Below, piece after piece: positions 36,181-49,278 of a DNA stretch of 64,000 nucleotides. Each line of letters opens with the position of its first letter. Within the stretch, counting starts at the first letter, position 1. Made by a program: the position numbers and the translations under genes. Origin of the DNA: Dugong dugon (taxonomy: Eukaryota; Chordata; Mammalia; Sirenia; Dugongidae); assembly GCA_030035585.1 (NCBI GenBank), contig CM057462.1:67428734-67492733 (forward strand), in the 5' to 3' direction. The notes beneath the pieces are model-generated. The model saw nothing but the letters and a program-made list of their open reading frames with translations, was not told where the DNA came from and searched no databases.

Positions 36181-38697
36181 GCAAGAATAAGCTTCCTAGA
36201 CAGGATTTTTTTTTTTTTTTTAAATGCTCCTCTTATTAGGAATTACTATTGTTATCTTCCCAGGATAGGTGGGTGGCCTTCATGTGGTCTTGAACTTCTT
36301 AACTATGATCTCGATTTTATTAGAGCCTACTCCTGATAATTACTTATGCAACTGTTGAACCCACTTCCTATAATCCTTTACTTCCTTTAAAGTCAAAGTA
36401 TCGTTTTTCTTGGAAGGAAAGGGAACAAGGAGAAAGGAGATTAAGCTGGAAAGCAGAAAAAGATAACTATTTTTAAGCTTTATTTAGTTGAAGATTTTTG
36501 TTTTTTCATAATGTGAACAAAGTATTTACCTTCTCTTAAGAAAATTAAGAGCCACCTATGAACTTATTCAAGGTGACTTTTACAAAAAAAATTTAGATCA
36601 AGAAATCAGACAAACACGTAGAAAATAAAACTAATGAGAAGAAAGGGAATGAAAGACAGAATTTAAAATTAAAGACTGACTGAACGATGCAGAGACAGGG
36701 AGGACAGCGTGCAATCAAGGGAAAAGGAAAAAGAAATCTGTTCAAAACAACCCAGCAAAGACATGGATGCAAACTATAATTTCATTTTGTTTGTGTTTCT
36801 TTTTTAAAGAAAGCAATACTGTGGCTGTTTCAAATCGGTTTCAGGAAATAGCTGAAAATGGATTTCAGGCCATCAAAGTACATGGAATAGTATCACATAT
36901 TAAGGGCTTTTGTGACAAAGGGTTCTAGAAAATGAATGATTGAGGCAGGAATAAATAGTCATATAAAAATATCTATAATTCAACAACACTTCAAGTTTAG
37001 GCTAGCCTTCATACCACTCTGATAATGTACTGAACAGGAAGCTACACCATGAAAATACAAGAAGATGCTAGACAGGCTACTTCTACCTCTTGGACCTGTC
37101 TGGGTCAGAGCAGCACCTAGCAAAATCCTAAGGGACTAAAGTCCACCCCCCTACCCAAGACCAAAATCTACTCCCACCCCACCTTGGCTCAATGGTTTTC
37201 TCCCACTGTGGTGAGGGTGGTTTTGGAAAAGCTCCTCAAATGCCAGGAAACACTGTAATACAAAAAGAAAAAACAATTCATAAGTACCAAATCTTAACTA
37301 ACATTTTGGCCTCCCTCTCAAGAAAGACTGGCATAGTAGAAAAAGCACTAGTCTAGTAACCAAGAAACCAAGTGTATTCTGCTTGTTCAGCATTCATTTG
37401 CTATTAACTCCAAGTGATTTGGGCAGAGGGGCAGATACTCTCTTTCTGCTAAGGGTTGCTACACTGATAGACTATAAACCAGAAGCTACTGATGGCCATC
37501 TCTGCCACAAATTAGGCTGAAAATGAAGTCATCAGAGAAGAGAGCAGAACTAAGGCATAGAAAGAGATATTCCAGGTGACAGAATTTAAGAACCTGGCTC
37601 CAATTCTTCCTGAAGCTGCTTCTTCTTAAATTAGTTTATATTGAGTTTCTGTAACTTGCAAGTAAAAGTCTAGCCAATATACTTCTCCTCTCTTAACCTT
37701 AGTTTCCTCTTCTATAAAATGGGCTAGATCTGAAGTTTTGAAAACTTAACTTTAGGCAATGAAACTTTATTGTTGCTATTTTTTTTAACAAAATATCATT
37801 TTGATATCAAAAATGAGTTTATTCCTATAAATGAATTTTATAAGATCAAATTTACAAGTTACTTATGACCAAAATCAATTTTAAAAAATGAGTATTTACA
37901 TTTGGTTTGGAGACTAAAAATTAAAATGACTCTATCAGTATAAATATACTTTATACTATCAAATGTATTATATTTATTTATTATGGCTAAAATTATGAGA
38001 ACAATAATGTGTTTGGATAAGCACAAAACTTTAAAATTGGAGACTAGTAGTAAAAGCTGAATACTTTTATTAGCCTCAATACTCAATTTATTTCTATATT
38101 TTGTTTTGGTTGCACATTATTGAGACAATCCTGATTCAACAGGAACAGCTGCAAAGAGTAACACATGTTTTCCACATCTGCTTTATCCCATAACACTATT
38201 TAATTAAAGACAGAGCAAAGTTTTAAGTTCTACCTAAAAGAAAACATACGTGACAGCACAAGTCTTTTTTAAGTGGGGGTCTCCAATTGGTTAAAATTCA
38301 GTATATAACGTAGTTAAGCGTCCATGTGTTATTTTTGAATTTTTCTGATGATTTTAAATCCATTAAAAATTAAATATGAACCAAATATTTACAGAATACC
38401 ATTATAGTGCCTTCACAGAACTCTAATAAAATAGATCATCTCTAACGTCTTTTAGAAAAATTCTTTAATCTGATTCATATACACTAACTGCCCCTAGGAA
38501 ACTGTTTAAGCAATGAAGTACCCAAACATAAAAAGATCTAATTTTCCTTTTAATAATAAGCCAACTTTTTAAAAAAGAGAGAAATTTCACCAATTTCCAT
38601 TCATAACCTAAGAGTTATGAACACAGTCAAATAATAAACTGGGTCAAATAAGACTGTTGTAACAACATATTCAATCTTATTGAGAGTCAACTTGGTG
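36181..38697. other. Intron; largely single-copy
   Basis: Poly(T) near 36205. Weak MIR-like pieces near 37330-37400 and 37680-37730. The rest is AT-rich with no repeat or gene I can support. Confidence 0.5.
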
Positions 38698-38707
38698 GAG
38701 CAGATCA

Positions 38708-38923
38708 TAACCAGTAAAAAACCAGCTGCCACAGAATTGATTTCAACTCATGGTGACCCCAAGTGTGTCAGAGTAGCACTGTGCTCCATAGGGTTTTCGA
38801 TGGCTGATTTTTCAGAAGTAGATCACCAGGCCTTTCTTCCGAGGCACCTTTGGGTAGACGCGAATCTCCAACCTTTTGATCAGGAGCCGCACACATTAAC
38901 CATCTGTACCACCCACGGGTTCC
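38708..38923 (-). repeat. AfroSINE, antisense, with 10-bp target site duplication
   Basis: Subtype with gatggctgatttttcagaag and cttccgaggcacctttgggt. Direct repeat gagcagatca at 38698-38707 and 38924-38933. Confidence 0.94.
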
Positions 38924-39039
38924 GAGCAGATCACAGAAAGTGCTATAAAATGTTCATTACTCAAGAGCGCCTGCTTTACAAAGGTAGAAATAAATAACTC
39001 TCCATCTCTAACCTCAAGAAATTAACAGTCTAGTAGAGA

Positions 39040-39970
39040 ATACAATACATTCATTCATTCAATATCTGTGTGTATTCTCAGCACCACTATCCACTGTGTG
39101 AGCAACTCGGGTTAAACAGTGAACAAGACACATACGGTCCCAACCTTCATAAACGCTGTTAATCTAGACAGGAAGTACAAGGAAACTATGAAAAACTTAT
39201 AATTCGATGATCCAGTGGGGTTTAACAGTAAAGAAAGTCTCTCTGAGGAAGTGGTCCTGAAGCTAGGACAACCTTCAGGATTAAGAGAGACGTAGATAGT
39301 GTTTCAGAAGTGAGCGAGAGTATGGTGAGTTTCAAAAACTAAAAAAGTCAACTACTGTTATAAAGGAGTAAAGGGACAAGCTGTTGCTACTATTTTAGGC
39401 ATGAAAGCCATGCAAAGAAGTTTAGACTTTAACCTAAGAGCAGCGGAGAAGAGTTTTAAACAAAAAGAACATATGATTGGGTTAACATTTTTGAAAGATT
39501 GCTGGCTACTATGTGAAAATTACTATAAACTGGAGGGAACAAGCCCAAAGACAGCACTAGTTAGGAGGTTACTACAATGAGGGTAGTAACTACAAAGTAA
39601 CACAGGAACTCAAAGAAGGGTACAACAAACTCAGCTAAGTATGACAGGAAACAAAAAAGCTTCAGAGAAGCAATGTTGCAGCTCAATCTTGAAAGACAAG
39701 GAGTAGGCCAGCCAAGTAGAGGAAGGGAATTTGTGCAATGAGAGAGGACTATATGAAAGGCATGTTTGGGAAATGGCAGTAGTTCCTCATAGTGATCTTG
39801 AATGAGGTGAAATAAAGCTGGAAAGGTAGATCAAAGAACAGAGAATAAAGAATATGTTATAATAAACTAAGAAATTAAGTATCTCCAGGACTCTGTAAGT
39901 ACTTTTAAGCAGGGTGCTAACATGACCAGACTTACATTTCAGATTCTTTCAGTAACAGTTAGCCTAAAGA
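39040..39970. repeat. Old mammal-wide repeat tract, two related fragments
   Basis: Segments such as agtttagactttaacctaag, then tgattgggttaacatttttg, and the related gtgctaacatgaccagactt, look like two partial copies of one ancient family. Other pieces are near 10790-11060 and 55880-56040. I cannot name it. Confidence 0.45.
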
Positions 39971-40529
39971 ACAACACACTAAAACAAGAACAAGCTTGCC
40001 AGCACATTGTCTCAAAGCCTAGTCTAGTAACTTGACAACCAAATAAGGCCCAATGAAGTACTCAGAATCTTAGAAACCAAAAAACTAGTACCCAAGTTCA
40101 GGCTACACTGCAGTTAACATGGCTATTGAAACAAAGGGGGAAAAAAACCAAGTTTCTGCAGATAAAACACTAAACATGTAACAGTGACAGAGGAGAAAAC
40201 ATCAACTAAGAAAACAGGGTAATAACTGAGAAACAAGTTAATTTCAAGGTAACAAATACTTCCACCACTTGCTGTCAATCATAACAGGCCCATTCCTTAT
40301 ATGTAATAATTACTAAATTGTGGTTCCTGACAAGCAGTTCAAACACCAAATTTAATCTAACATACAACACTTAAGAAAGCAACCAAAACAAAGATTAGAT
40401 TAGAAACACCAAATAATAGCAGAGGACCAGCCCAATACTAGCTAGCTTCCTACTGCTTATAAAGGAAGTTTTCCCTACCTGGCCAGTCCTTGTGGCATAC
40501 CAACTAAAATGAGGGGCGGGCTATGGATT

Positions 40530-40727
40530 GTTGCTGGTTGCCACTGAGTTGATTTTTGACTCACAGCCACTCTATGTGACAGAGTAGAATCGTCCCATAG
40601 GGTTTTCTAGGCTGTAACTTTACGGAAGCAGATCGTGAGGTCTCTCCCAAGGAGCCTCTGGGTAGATTCAAACCACCAATCTTTCAGTTAGCAGCCAAGA
40701 GTTTAACTGTTGTGCCACCAGGGTTCC
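40530..40727 (-). repeat. AfroSINE, antisense, taggctgtaa subtype
   Basis: Plus strand: gttgccactgagttgatttt, tctaggctgtaactttacgg, tgtgccaccagggttcc. Same middle as 58117-58316. About 180 bp upstream of the FOXJ3 exon at 40906 in plus coordinates. Confidence 0.92.
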
Positions 40728-40890
40728 TTAGGATATGGAGGGGTAATTGCTGTTTCACAAACATTCTTTATCAATACACTTGACAAGTTCTTGAATGCCC
40801 TTCTTCCAATCCTTTTTCTTTTTATAACAAATATGGCTCAGATTACAACATAACACACACATACTGAAGAACCCAATTATTTTATTTTTA

Positions 40891-41004
<114 letters not shown>

Positions 41005-42236
41005 TCACAGGGTCAATGGAATCCAAAAAACAAAACTCACTTTTTAATACAGAACCAGAAACCTAAATATATCTGTTTGTTAGAATACAATACAAATAGA
41101 ATAGCTTTTAAAATGAGATCTTCAAATTTAAACATTTCTAATTTTCAAATTACGAATGCTGCAAAGAGAAATAATTGTTGGAACAGACACTTTCTAGTAG
41201 ATTTTACAAAAATCCACAATAATAGAATACATGCAGTATTTTAAATGTTTATTAAGTCCTTTTAATGATACAGGAGGATCCCTATTATATAACATTAATG
41301 GTGCTCTGCCAAAGAAGACAAAGCCCTGCTGCCTTCCTTCTGTAGATCTTACAAACCTAAAAACTTAAGCTGCTGGGACAGTGGCAGCAAAACCTCTTAT
41401 CCACAGGGCTCCGGCAAAGATCCACTGCTTCTGGGTGAAGAAAACGGAAAAAGAAAAAAAAAAAAGCCCTCTTGTCTCTATGGAGGTTTAGCAAACCCTC
41501 TCCCAGGACACAGGCAAAGATCTATTGCTTCTGGAGGAAGGTTAAATGCAAAAACCCTTTGGGAGAGGTGTACAAAATGGTCTTGGGCCCAGGTTTCTAC
41601 ATCTATACCATGAGGAGGACTGCCACAGCTGGGGAAGGAGCAAGAAACTCCCACCCAAGAGCAACTAACTACAGATACAAGGCTGAATTCGGCTGATGGG
41701 AAGAAACACCGAAAAAGCCCCCCACCCCTACCCTAGGACTGAGGCTGGACCAAGACAACAGGAAAAACAAAAACAAAAAAAACCTGCCCTCACCATGAGC
41801 CTAGCACTGAATAACATGCATCAGCAGTCTACTGAAAGAGGAGGGGTAAGAGCATAGAGAGAGACTCCATCTGTAGCAACGTGGGCAGGGATAATTAAAA
41901 TTTAGAGAGAGAGCAAAAAACTGAGAAAAATCTACCCAAGCCCCTGACTGCAAGCACAAGCAGCCTACTGCTGGAAGAATGTAAAGTCTGTGGTGTACTG
42001 AAGGTAAAGATACAAAAAAAAAGGAAAAACAAATCCAGCTCAACTACTGACAGATTAACTCAACACCCTACATGAAAGGCCTGAGAGATAAAAGATGCTT
42101 ACCCATTTACAGGTACAAATACTATTTGCCTCAATCTCTACTGTTCTTCTACACATATGTCTGACACTCAGTCAAAAATTACAAGATACATAGAAAAGCA
42201 AGGAAAAAACCCACCATCAAGAGATGAAGTAATCAA

Positions 42237-43429
42237 CAAAACCCGACTATCAACAAGAAATGAAAAGACAACCTATAGATTAGGAGAAAATTTTTGAGAT
42301 CCATATATCAGATAAGGGCCTAATATCCAAAATATATATAAAACTTCTACCACTTAACAACAAAGACAAAACAATCCAATCAAAAAATGGGCAAAGGATT
42401 TGAACAGACAGTTCGCCAAAGAGTATATACAAATGGCCAATAAGCACATGAAAGACGCTCAACATCACTATAGCCAATACCAAAAAACCTGTTGCCGTCA
42501 AGTTAATTCCAACTCACAGCAACCCTACAGGACAAAGGAGAACTGCCTCATAGGGTTTCCAAGGAGCAGACGGTGGATTCGAACTGCCAGCCTTTCAGTT
42601 AGTTAGCTGTCTGAGCCCTTAACCACTACACTACCAGGGCTCCATTATTAGCCATTAGTGAGACGCAAATCAAAACCACAATGAGGTATCACCTCACCTC
42701 CGTTAGAATGGAAATGACCAAAAAAAAAAAAAAACAAAAAAAAACCAGAAAACAAGTGCTGGTGAAGTTGAGGAGAAACTGGAATCCTCATCCATTGCTG
42801 GTAGGAATGTAAAATGGTACAGTTACTATGGAAAACAGTTTGGCTGTTCCTCTAAAAGTTGGACACAGAATAACCATATGACCCAGCAATCCCAATCCTA
42901 GGTATAGGCCCAGAAGAAGTGAAGGCAGGAACACAAACAGAAACCTATACACCAACATTCACTGTAGCAATTTTTACAACAGCCAAAAGTTAGAAACAAC
43001 TGAAATGTCCATCAACAGATGAACAGATAAACAAAATGTGGTATATACATACAATGGGGTAGTATGCAGCCATAAAGAGAAATGAAGTTCCAATGCACGT
43101 CAGAACACGGATGAACCTTGAAAACATCATGCTAAACAAAATAAGTTGGTCGCAAAAGGACAAATACTGTATGATCTCACTTATATGAAATAAGCAAATA
43201 TATATAAACAAAAGATTATTAATAGTTACCGAGGGTAGAAGAGGGGGAAGGGAGAGTTTTGTTTGAGGGGGCACTGAGTTTATATTAATGGCAGGTAGAC
43301 TATTTTGGAAAAAGAGATAATGGTGGCACAACATGAAAATGTAATCAATGCCACTGAGTTATAAATCTGGAAGTTGTTGTGCTAATGAATGTTTTGGTAT
43401 ATTTATTTTCACAACAATTAAAAAAAACT
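42237..43429 (+). repeat. L1 LINE, 3' part, inside the HAL1/L1
   Basis: acaacctatagattaggaga, caatcaaaaaatgggcaaag, aaatgtccatcaacagatga, atgatctcacttatatgaaa, and a 3' end tttattttcacaacaattaa then A-rich. 5'-truncated, frames broken. It carries its own AfroSINE. Confidence 0.88.
42481..42643 (-). repeat. AfroSINE, antisense, inside the nested L1
   Basis: Plus strand: cctgttgccgtcaagttaat, ggtggattcgaactgccagc, accactacactaccagggct. It separates catcactatagccaa from tagccattagtgagac of the L1, so three generations are stacked here. Confidence 0.94.
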
Positions 43430-43711
43430 GAAAGATGACTCAGGTGTTAGAACTGTCAAACAGGAACTTTAAAATAACTGTGACTAACATGTTAAAGGAT
43501 CTAGTAGGAAAAAGTAGACAACTTGCACAAATAGATGGGGACTTTCAACGGAGATGTGAGAAGTATGAGAGTCAAGTAGAAATGACAGAAATAAAAAACG
43601 TGATCAAAGATTAAGAATCCCTTAGATGGGCCCATCAGTAGACTGGACACAACTAGGGTAAGACTCAGTGAACTTGAGGATAGATCAACAGAAATTATCC
43701 AAACTGACTCC

Positions 43712-43714
<3 letters not shown>

Positions 43715-43742
<28 letters not shown>
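43715..43742 (+). repeat. (TG)n microsatellite
   Basis: 14 TG units within the HAL1/L1 host. Confidence 0.96.
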
Positions 43743-43743
<1 letters not shown>

Positions 43744-43883
43744 CTCAGTCTCACACTCACACACATTAAAAAAAAAAAAGATCATTCAAGAACTATAGAA
43801 CAATACATGCAATTCAAGTACTAGAATTAGAAGAGAAAAAGAATGGAATAGAAGAAAAATTTGAAGAAGTTAACAGTCAAGAA

Positions 43884-44093
43884 GAAGCCCTGGTGGTGCA
43901 GTGGTTAAAACATTCGGCTGCAAACCAAAAGGTTGGCAGTTCAAACCCACCAGCTGCTCTACCGGAGAAAGATGTGGCAGTCTGCTTCCATAAAGATTTA
44001 CAGTCTTGGAAACTCTATGGGGCAGTTCTACTTTATCCTATAGGGTCGCTATGAGTTGGAATCAACCTGACAGCAGTAGGTTTGGTTTGGTGG
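43884..44093 (+). repeat. AfroSINE with 15-bp perfect target site duplication
   Basis: Head gaagccctggtggtgcagtg, longer-subtype middle gagaaagatgtggcagtctg, body and tail intact. The direct repeat gttaacagtcaagaa occurs at 43869-43883 and 44094-44108. Confidence 0.97.
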
Positions 44094-44335
44094 GTTAACA
44101 GTCAAGAATTTTCCAAAAAGAATACAAGACATCAAACCATAGATTCGAGAATTTCAGAAAACACCAAGCAAAATAAATTAAAAATTTAAATACCCACACG
44201 TTTATATTCATTAGAGGAGAACTACTGAAAACCAAAATGAAGAAAACATCTTGAAGTCTGCCGGAGGAAAAAGAACTATTAAACACAGAGGAATAAAGAA
44301 ATGCAGCAGACTTCTCAAAAACCTTGCAAGCCAGT

Positions 44336-45287
44336 GTGGGGACCATGGTCTCGGGGAACATCTAGCTCAATTGGCATAACACAGTTTACAGAGACAATGT
44401 TCTACATTCTACCTTGTTGAGTAGCGTCTGGGGTCTTAAAAGCCTGTGAGCAGCCATCTAAGATACTCCACTGGTCTCATCCCTTCGGGAGCAAGGGAGA
44501 ATGAAGAGAACAAGATACAAGGAAAAGATTAGTCCAAAGGACTAATAGACCACAGCTTCCAAGGCCTCCACCAGACTGAGTCCAGTACAGCTAGATGGTG
44601 TCTGGCTACCACTACTGACTGCTCTGACCAGGATCACAACAGAGGGTTCTGGACAGAGCTGGGGAAGGATGTAGAGCATAATTCTAACTCACAAAAAAAA
44701 GACCAGATTTACTGGCCTAAAGGAGACTGGAGAAACCTTGAGAGTATGGCCCCCGGACACCCTTTGAGCTCAGTGGTGAAGTTACCTCTGAGGTTCACTG
44801 TTCAGCCTGGGAGTGGACAGCCCCGTAAAACCAAATGAGACTAATGAGGTACAGGAGTCCAGTGACAAAGGCCAGAAGGCAGAAGGGGACAAGGAAGCTG
44901 GTGATAGGGAACCCAAGGTTGAGTAAGGATATTGTTGATGTGTTGTGAGATTGTTAACCATTGTCATAGGGCAACATTTGTAGTTAAGTGTTAAATGAGA
45001 AACTATTTTGTTCTGTAAGCCTTCATCGTAAGTGAGAATGGCAGCACAATTGGAAGAGCGCAGTCAATGTCACTGAACTGTGTATGTAGAAATTTTTGAA
45101 ACGGTGTATCTTTGGTTACGTTTATTTTCACCAAAAAAAAAAAAAAAAAGGTTGAGAAGTTAGAGGGTTAATATGTTGTGGGGTTGTTAACCAATGTCAT
45201 AAAACAACATGTGTACTACTGTTTCATGAGAAGCTATTTGTTCTGTAAGCCTTCACCTGAAGTACAATAAAATATTTTAAAAAAAAA
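44336..45287 (+). mobile_element. L1 3' UTR insertion with internal A-tract and target site duplication
   Basis: 5'-truncated to the 3' UTR: tgtgggg, then gtctggggtcttaaaagcct, cagctagatggtgtctggct, and an A run at 45134-45150. The 3' module after it is homologous to the one before it. Flanks aaaaaccttgcaagccag (near 44318-44335) and aacaactttgcaagccag (45288-45305) are the imperfect duplication. Confidence 0.92.
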
Positions 45288-46209
45288 AACAACTTTGCAA
45301 GCCAGAAAACAATCTTTAAAATACTGAAAGAAACAAAAAACTATAGATTCTACACACCGTGAAAATATTTTTCCAAAATGACGACAAAATAAAGAGTTTT
45401 TCAGACAAACAAAAGCTGATTTTATTTCTTGTAGCACAGGTCACCTGGCAAAGTTTAAAGGAGTTCTTTAAGGCAGAAGTAGTATGACACCAGATGGAAC
45501 ACTTTGGATCTACAAAAAGGAATGAAGAGTGCCAGAAATGGTTAAAAATGAAGGTCAATTTAAAAAAATTTTTTTTTCCTTATGTGCAATTCCATTAAAC
45601 ATAATTATCTAAAACAAAAATAACTTATTGTGGGGTTTATAACATGTTAATGTAAAATGTATGACCACAGCAAAAAGGATGGGTCAGAGGAACTGAAAAT
45701 ATATTGTTTATAAAGTTCTTATACTATATATGAAATAGTATAATACAATTTGAAGGCAAAATATAGTAAGTTAAAAAATGTATGTGGTAAGCCCTAGAGC
45801 AATCACTAAAAAAAAATTTAAAGAGTATAACTAATAAAACAATAGTGAAGATGAAATGGAATCATTTAAAACAACAACAAAAAAAAAACCAATTCAAAAC
45901 GTGTCAGGAAAACATAAAGAAAGAACAAGCTGGACAAACTGGAGTTCATCTATCCATCATAAAAGTACAAGATGAGGGAAAAAACAAGATGGTCAGAAAA
46001 AAGAACTATTACAGTAAAACCTGCGAAAGCCAGAACCTGTCAGAGAAGGAAAATGCAAATATTTTCCACTAAAACAAGCTACAGAAAAGTGATAAGGATG
46101 CACCCTGTCAAAGGCAGAAAACTTTCAAGACCCAGAAAACACAGCAGTCCCACTGAGCTCCAGCTCTCACAGGTTTCACTGAATTTTGTAAATAGCTTAG
46201 TATGAACTC

Positions 46210-47280
46210 ATCACTTCAGGAGAATACTCACTCCTCTACTTGGTCCTCCTCTTCTATAAGACACTTAAATATTGGAAATCTTCAAGGCTCTATCTTATGC
46301 CCTTATTTTTTTTTTCATTTCTACATTTGCTGCTGAGGCAATCTCATCTATACCCATGGCTTCCATAACCATATGTAACACTTAAAGCTATCTAGATCTC
46401 CAACCTAGACCTTTCTCCTCAGTTCCTAGCATGTATCTCCAAGTGTCAACCAGACATCTCCACAAACACCTCAAATTCAACATGTTTAAAACTAAACTCA
46501 AACTTTATCCCCAGGGTGATCTTCTTCTAGTTTTTCCTGTCAGTTTAAAGAGATTATTAACTCACATAACTGCTCCAACCAGAAACCTATCTTTAACTTC
46601 TCCTTCTTCCTCACCATCTAAAACAAATCTATCACCAAATCTTATTACTATACTCCATTTCTTCTGTTTCTATCTTTGTCTAGAACACCCTTCTCACCAA
46701 GACTAGTACAAGAGCTTCCTAACTGGTGTACCCATCTCCATTCTTATGCCACCTCCACCATCCTCCACCCTACAAGCAGAGTTATCTACTATGCCTTTGC
46801 TTGATTAAAATCTTTCGATGACCTCCCATTTTACCTAGGATAAAATTTAAAATCCTTAACAAAGCCTCCTCCAAAGGCTCTTCATAATCTGATCCTACCT
46901 AGCTGTCTATACTCCTCCCTTCCAAAGCTCCTTCTCACTACTGGACCTTTTCATATGTTGCTCCCTCTGCAAATATTACTGCCCCAAGCCTTACTCTATC
47001 CCCTTCATCTAACTGAATCCTACTCAACTTTCAATTGCTCTTGGTTTCAATTTGTTCAGTTCTACGTGGATGCTCTTTCTGACTTCACACATTAACCTAG
47101 GTCCCATTATAATAAATTTCCATATCACCCTGGATTTCTCATCATACTTCCAATTATCTGTTAAATGTCCATATAGTATTCTCTTCCAAAATGTAAGAAT
47201 ACCCCATGAGGATAGAGACCTTGTCTATCAACCGAGAACTTGGAATATACAGCAGTCACAAATCTGTTGAATAAAAAATA
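46210..47280 (+). repeat. L2 LINE, long fragment
   Basis: Over 1 kb of ordered L2 text: ccagaaacctatctttaact, tcttcctcaccatctaaaac, gagcttcctaactggtgtac, gatgacctcccattttacct, aggataaaatttaaaatcct, and ctgttgaataaaaaat at the end. Frames are broken. It is the longest L2 here. Confidence 0.9.
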
Positions 47281-47370
47281 CGTACATATATAAAAACACC
47301 AGCAGCATATTTAGAAAGTAAAAACACTGACAGAGATACAACAGCCAAGACATGTACACATACACAAAAA

Positions 47371-47391
47371 AAGAAGAAGAAGAAGAAGAAA
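47371..47391 (+). repeat. (GAA)n microsatellite
   Basis: Seven AGA/GAA units. The following 47395-47810 stretch holds a MER5-like scrap near 47595-47640. Confidence 0.9.
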
Positions 47392-47814
47392 AAGGGTTAC
47401 TTCAGACCTCCCAACTTAGGCAGTCCCCACCTCCAATAACGCCAAGAAAAGCTGGGAAGGTGGAGAGGTAGAGATAATCAGAATGATCCAGGTTATCCTG
47501 GAGAAAAACGGCCCAGGTTAAATAACTGATCAAGGCATACTGCCTGGCCTTGAAAACCACACCCAAAAGCAGTTTCTAAACTAGACACCTGCACTATAAT
47601 CGCTTGAGGTGCTTGCTAAAATGCAGATTTCCAGACTCTATCCAAGATGGCAAATTCAGAATTTTTGGAGTTGGTCAAAAGTTTCTTGAATTGTCTCTTC
47701 CTGTGTGGTTATGTTATCAATTTGATAGGATATCAGGATTATTTGTCTCTGCCTATATTCAGTTTTAGGGTTTGCTTTTTTATCCTTTTTGATTTCCTAT
47801 TTATTTTTTTGAGT

Positions 47815-48260
47815 ATGTAAAACATTCACATAGTTTGAAAGCCAAAACCACTATATAAAAAGGTATACCCAAAGAAATCGTATTCCCTTCCATATCTCTT
47901 CCACCTTGGTCCCATCCTTCCTCTATAGGTTAAGCACATTTCTTAAGTTTCTAGTTTATTAGCCCTAAATTGTTTTTACAACAATAAAAAATAACATCAT
48001 GTATTCTTATTTTCTTTTTTCTCCCCCCAAAAAAGGTAGTATAATATATCCCCCATACACACACATCACTCTTTTTTGTATTTTGCTTTTTTCACTTCAA
48101 CAAAATCTTCTGGAAATCACTCTATATCAGTTCACAGAATCTTTATTGTTCTTTTGTTTATTTACCTTTTAATCGTATTGTACCTCATTATGAGGACATT
48201 CCACAGTTTATTCCACCCGTTAGGTTGCTTCTAATATTTTGCTATTATCCTAAACTCCAA
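47815..48260 (-). repeat. Old L1 3' UTR, antisense
   Basis: acattcacatagtttgaaag, ttttgcttttttcacttcaa, tctatatcagttcacagaat and gttaggttgcttctaatatt are reversed landmarks of ancient L1 3' UTRs. The 48261-48940 interval is AT-rich, with a small reversed L1 piece at 48850-48940. Confidence 0.65.
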
Positions 48261-48956
48261 CAACTTAATATATTAATCTTCTTCAGTAAGGCAGTAAGAC
48301 AAATAGCACAGAAATTTAAGTTCTCTTCCTATTACTCACATTATGGGATCACTTGATTATTGAATACTCAAACAGTTATTTTTTAACTCTTACAGAATAT
48401 TCAAAGAGTTATTTTTTAACATGCAATCTTTCTTCAACATCCTGGCACAAAATGGAGTCTTCCTAAATATTAAAATTCTATTTGAATCCTTTTAAGTGAC
48501 CATAGCAAAATCTTCTTCTCTGGGTGGCCTGAGTTGGCTCTGCATTTTTGGAAAGGTGTTGACAGTTGCTTTAGAGTCCTTCTCCACCCTTTCCTCAACC
48601 AATGCAAGCTAATTTCACAAGTTCCGAAAGACCTCCCATTCTCCCCTCACTCATCTCTCCTCCATAAATGAAGAAGAAATAGTGAGCAGCAGATTGTGGG
48701 AGAGTGCTAAAGAATTCCAAGGAAAGTAAATGAGAAATATGAAAACAAAGACAGGACCTGACCAAAGAAGAAGTGCTGAAAATATTTCTATGTTTACAAA
48801 AATAAAATTAAAAATGATCATGGCAAGTTAAAAAAAAAAAAAATACAAGTCCGTTATTAAATATATGATTTGCCAATATTTTCTCCCATTCTGTGGGTTG
48901 CCTTTTTCCTTTTCTCTTTTGAGGACTCACTTCTTGATTTTAAAACATACTATAAA

Positions 48957-49083
48957 CCAAAACAAAAAACACCACTGAGAGCAGAACTGCCCCATAGGGT
49001 TTCCAAGGAGCAGTTCGTGGATTCGAACTGCTGACCTTTTGGTTGGCAGCTGCAGCTCTTAACCACTGCGCCACAAGGGCTCC
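48957..49083 (-). repeat. AfroSINE, antisense, truncated tail, with target site duplication
   Basis: Begins within the body (agagcagaactgccccatag) after a shortened tail and ends ccactgcgccacaagggctc. Flanks aaaacatactataaa (48942-48956) and aaaatatactataaa (49084-49098) differ at one base. Confidence 0.94.
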
Positions 49084-49278
49084 AAAATATACTATAAAGC
49101 TACAGTAATCAAAATAGCCTGGTACTGGTATAATGATATAAATGTAGGCCAATAGAATAGAATTTTAGAGTCCAGAAATAAACCCCATACATCTATGCTC
49201 AACTGACTTTTTACAAAAGTGCTAAGTTCTTTCCATGGGCGGGGAGAGTGCCTCTTTAATAAATGGTGATAGCAAAAC
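49084..49278 (+). repeat. Old L1 ORF2 fragment
   Basis: ctacagtaatcaaaatagcc, ggtactggtataatgatata and atacatctatgctcaactga are ORF2 text of an older L1. It stops where the younger L1 starts. Confidence 0.7.

Larger units (their letters stand above)
41290..45560 (+). repeat. Old HAL1/L1 element carrying nested insertions
   Basis: Host fragments: 41290-42236, 43430-43883, 44109-44335 and 45306-45560. Landmarks are ctgacactcagtcaaaaatt, aggatagatcaacagaaatt, aaatgcagcagacttctcaa, and ctttaaggcagaagtagtat. Read together they follow the order of an ancient ORF1-carrying HAL1/L1. Three younger insertions split it: an L1 (42237-43429), an AfroSINE (43884-44093) and an L1 3' UTR (44336-45287). The left boundary is soft. 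Sequence from 45561 to 46210 is AT-rich without landmarks. Confidence 0.65.
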
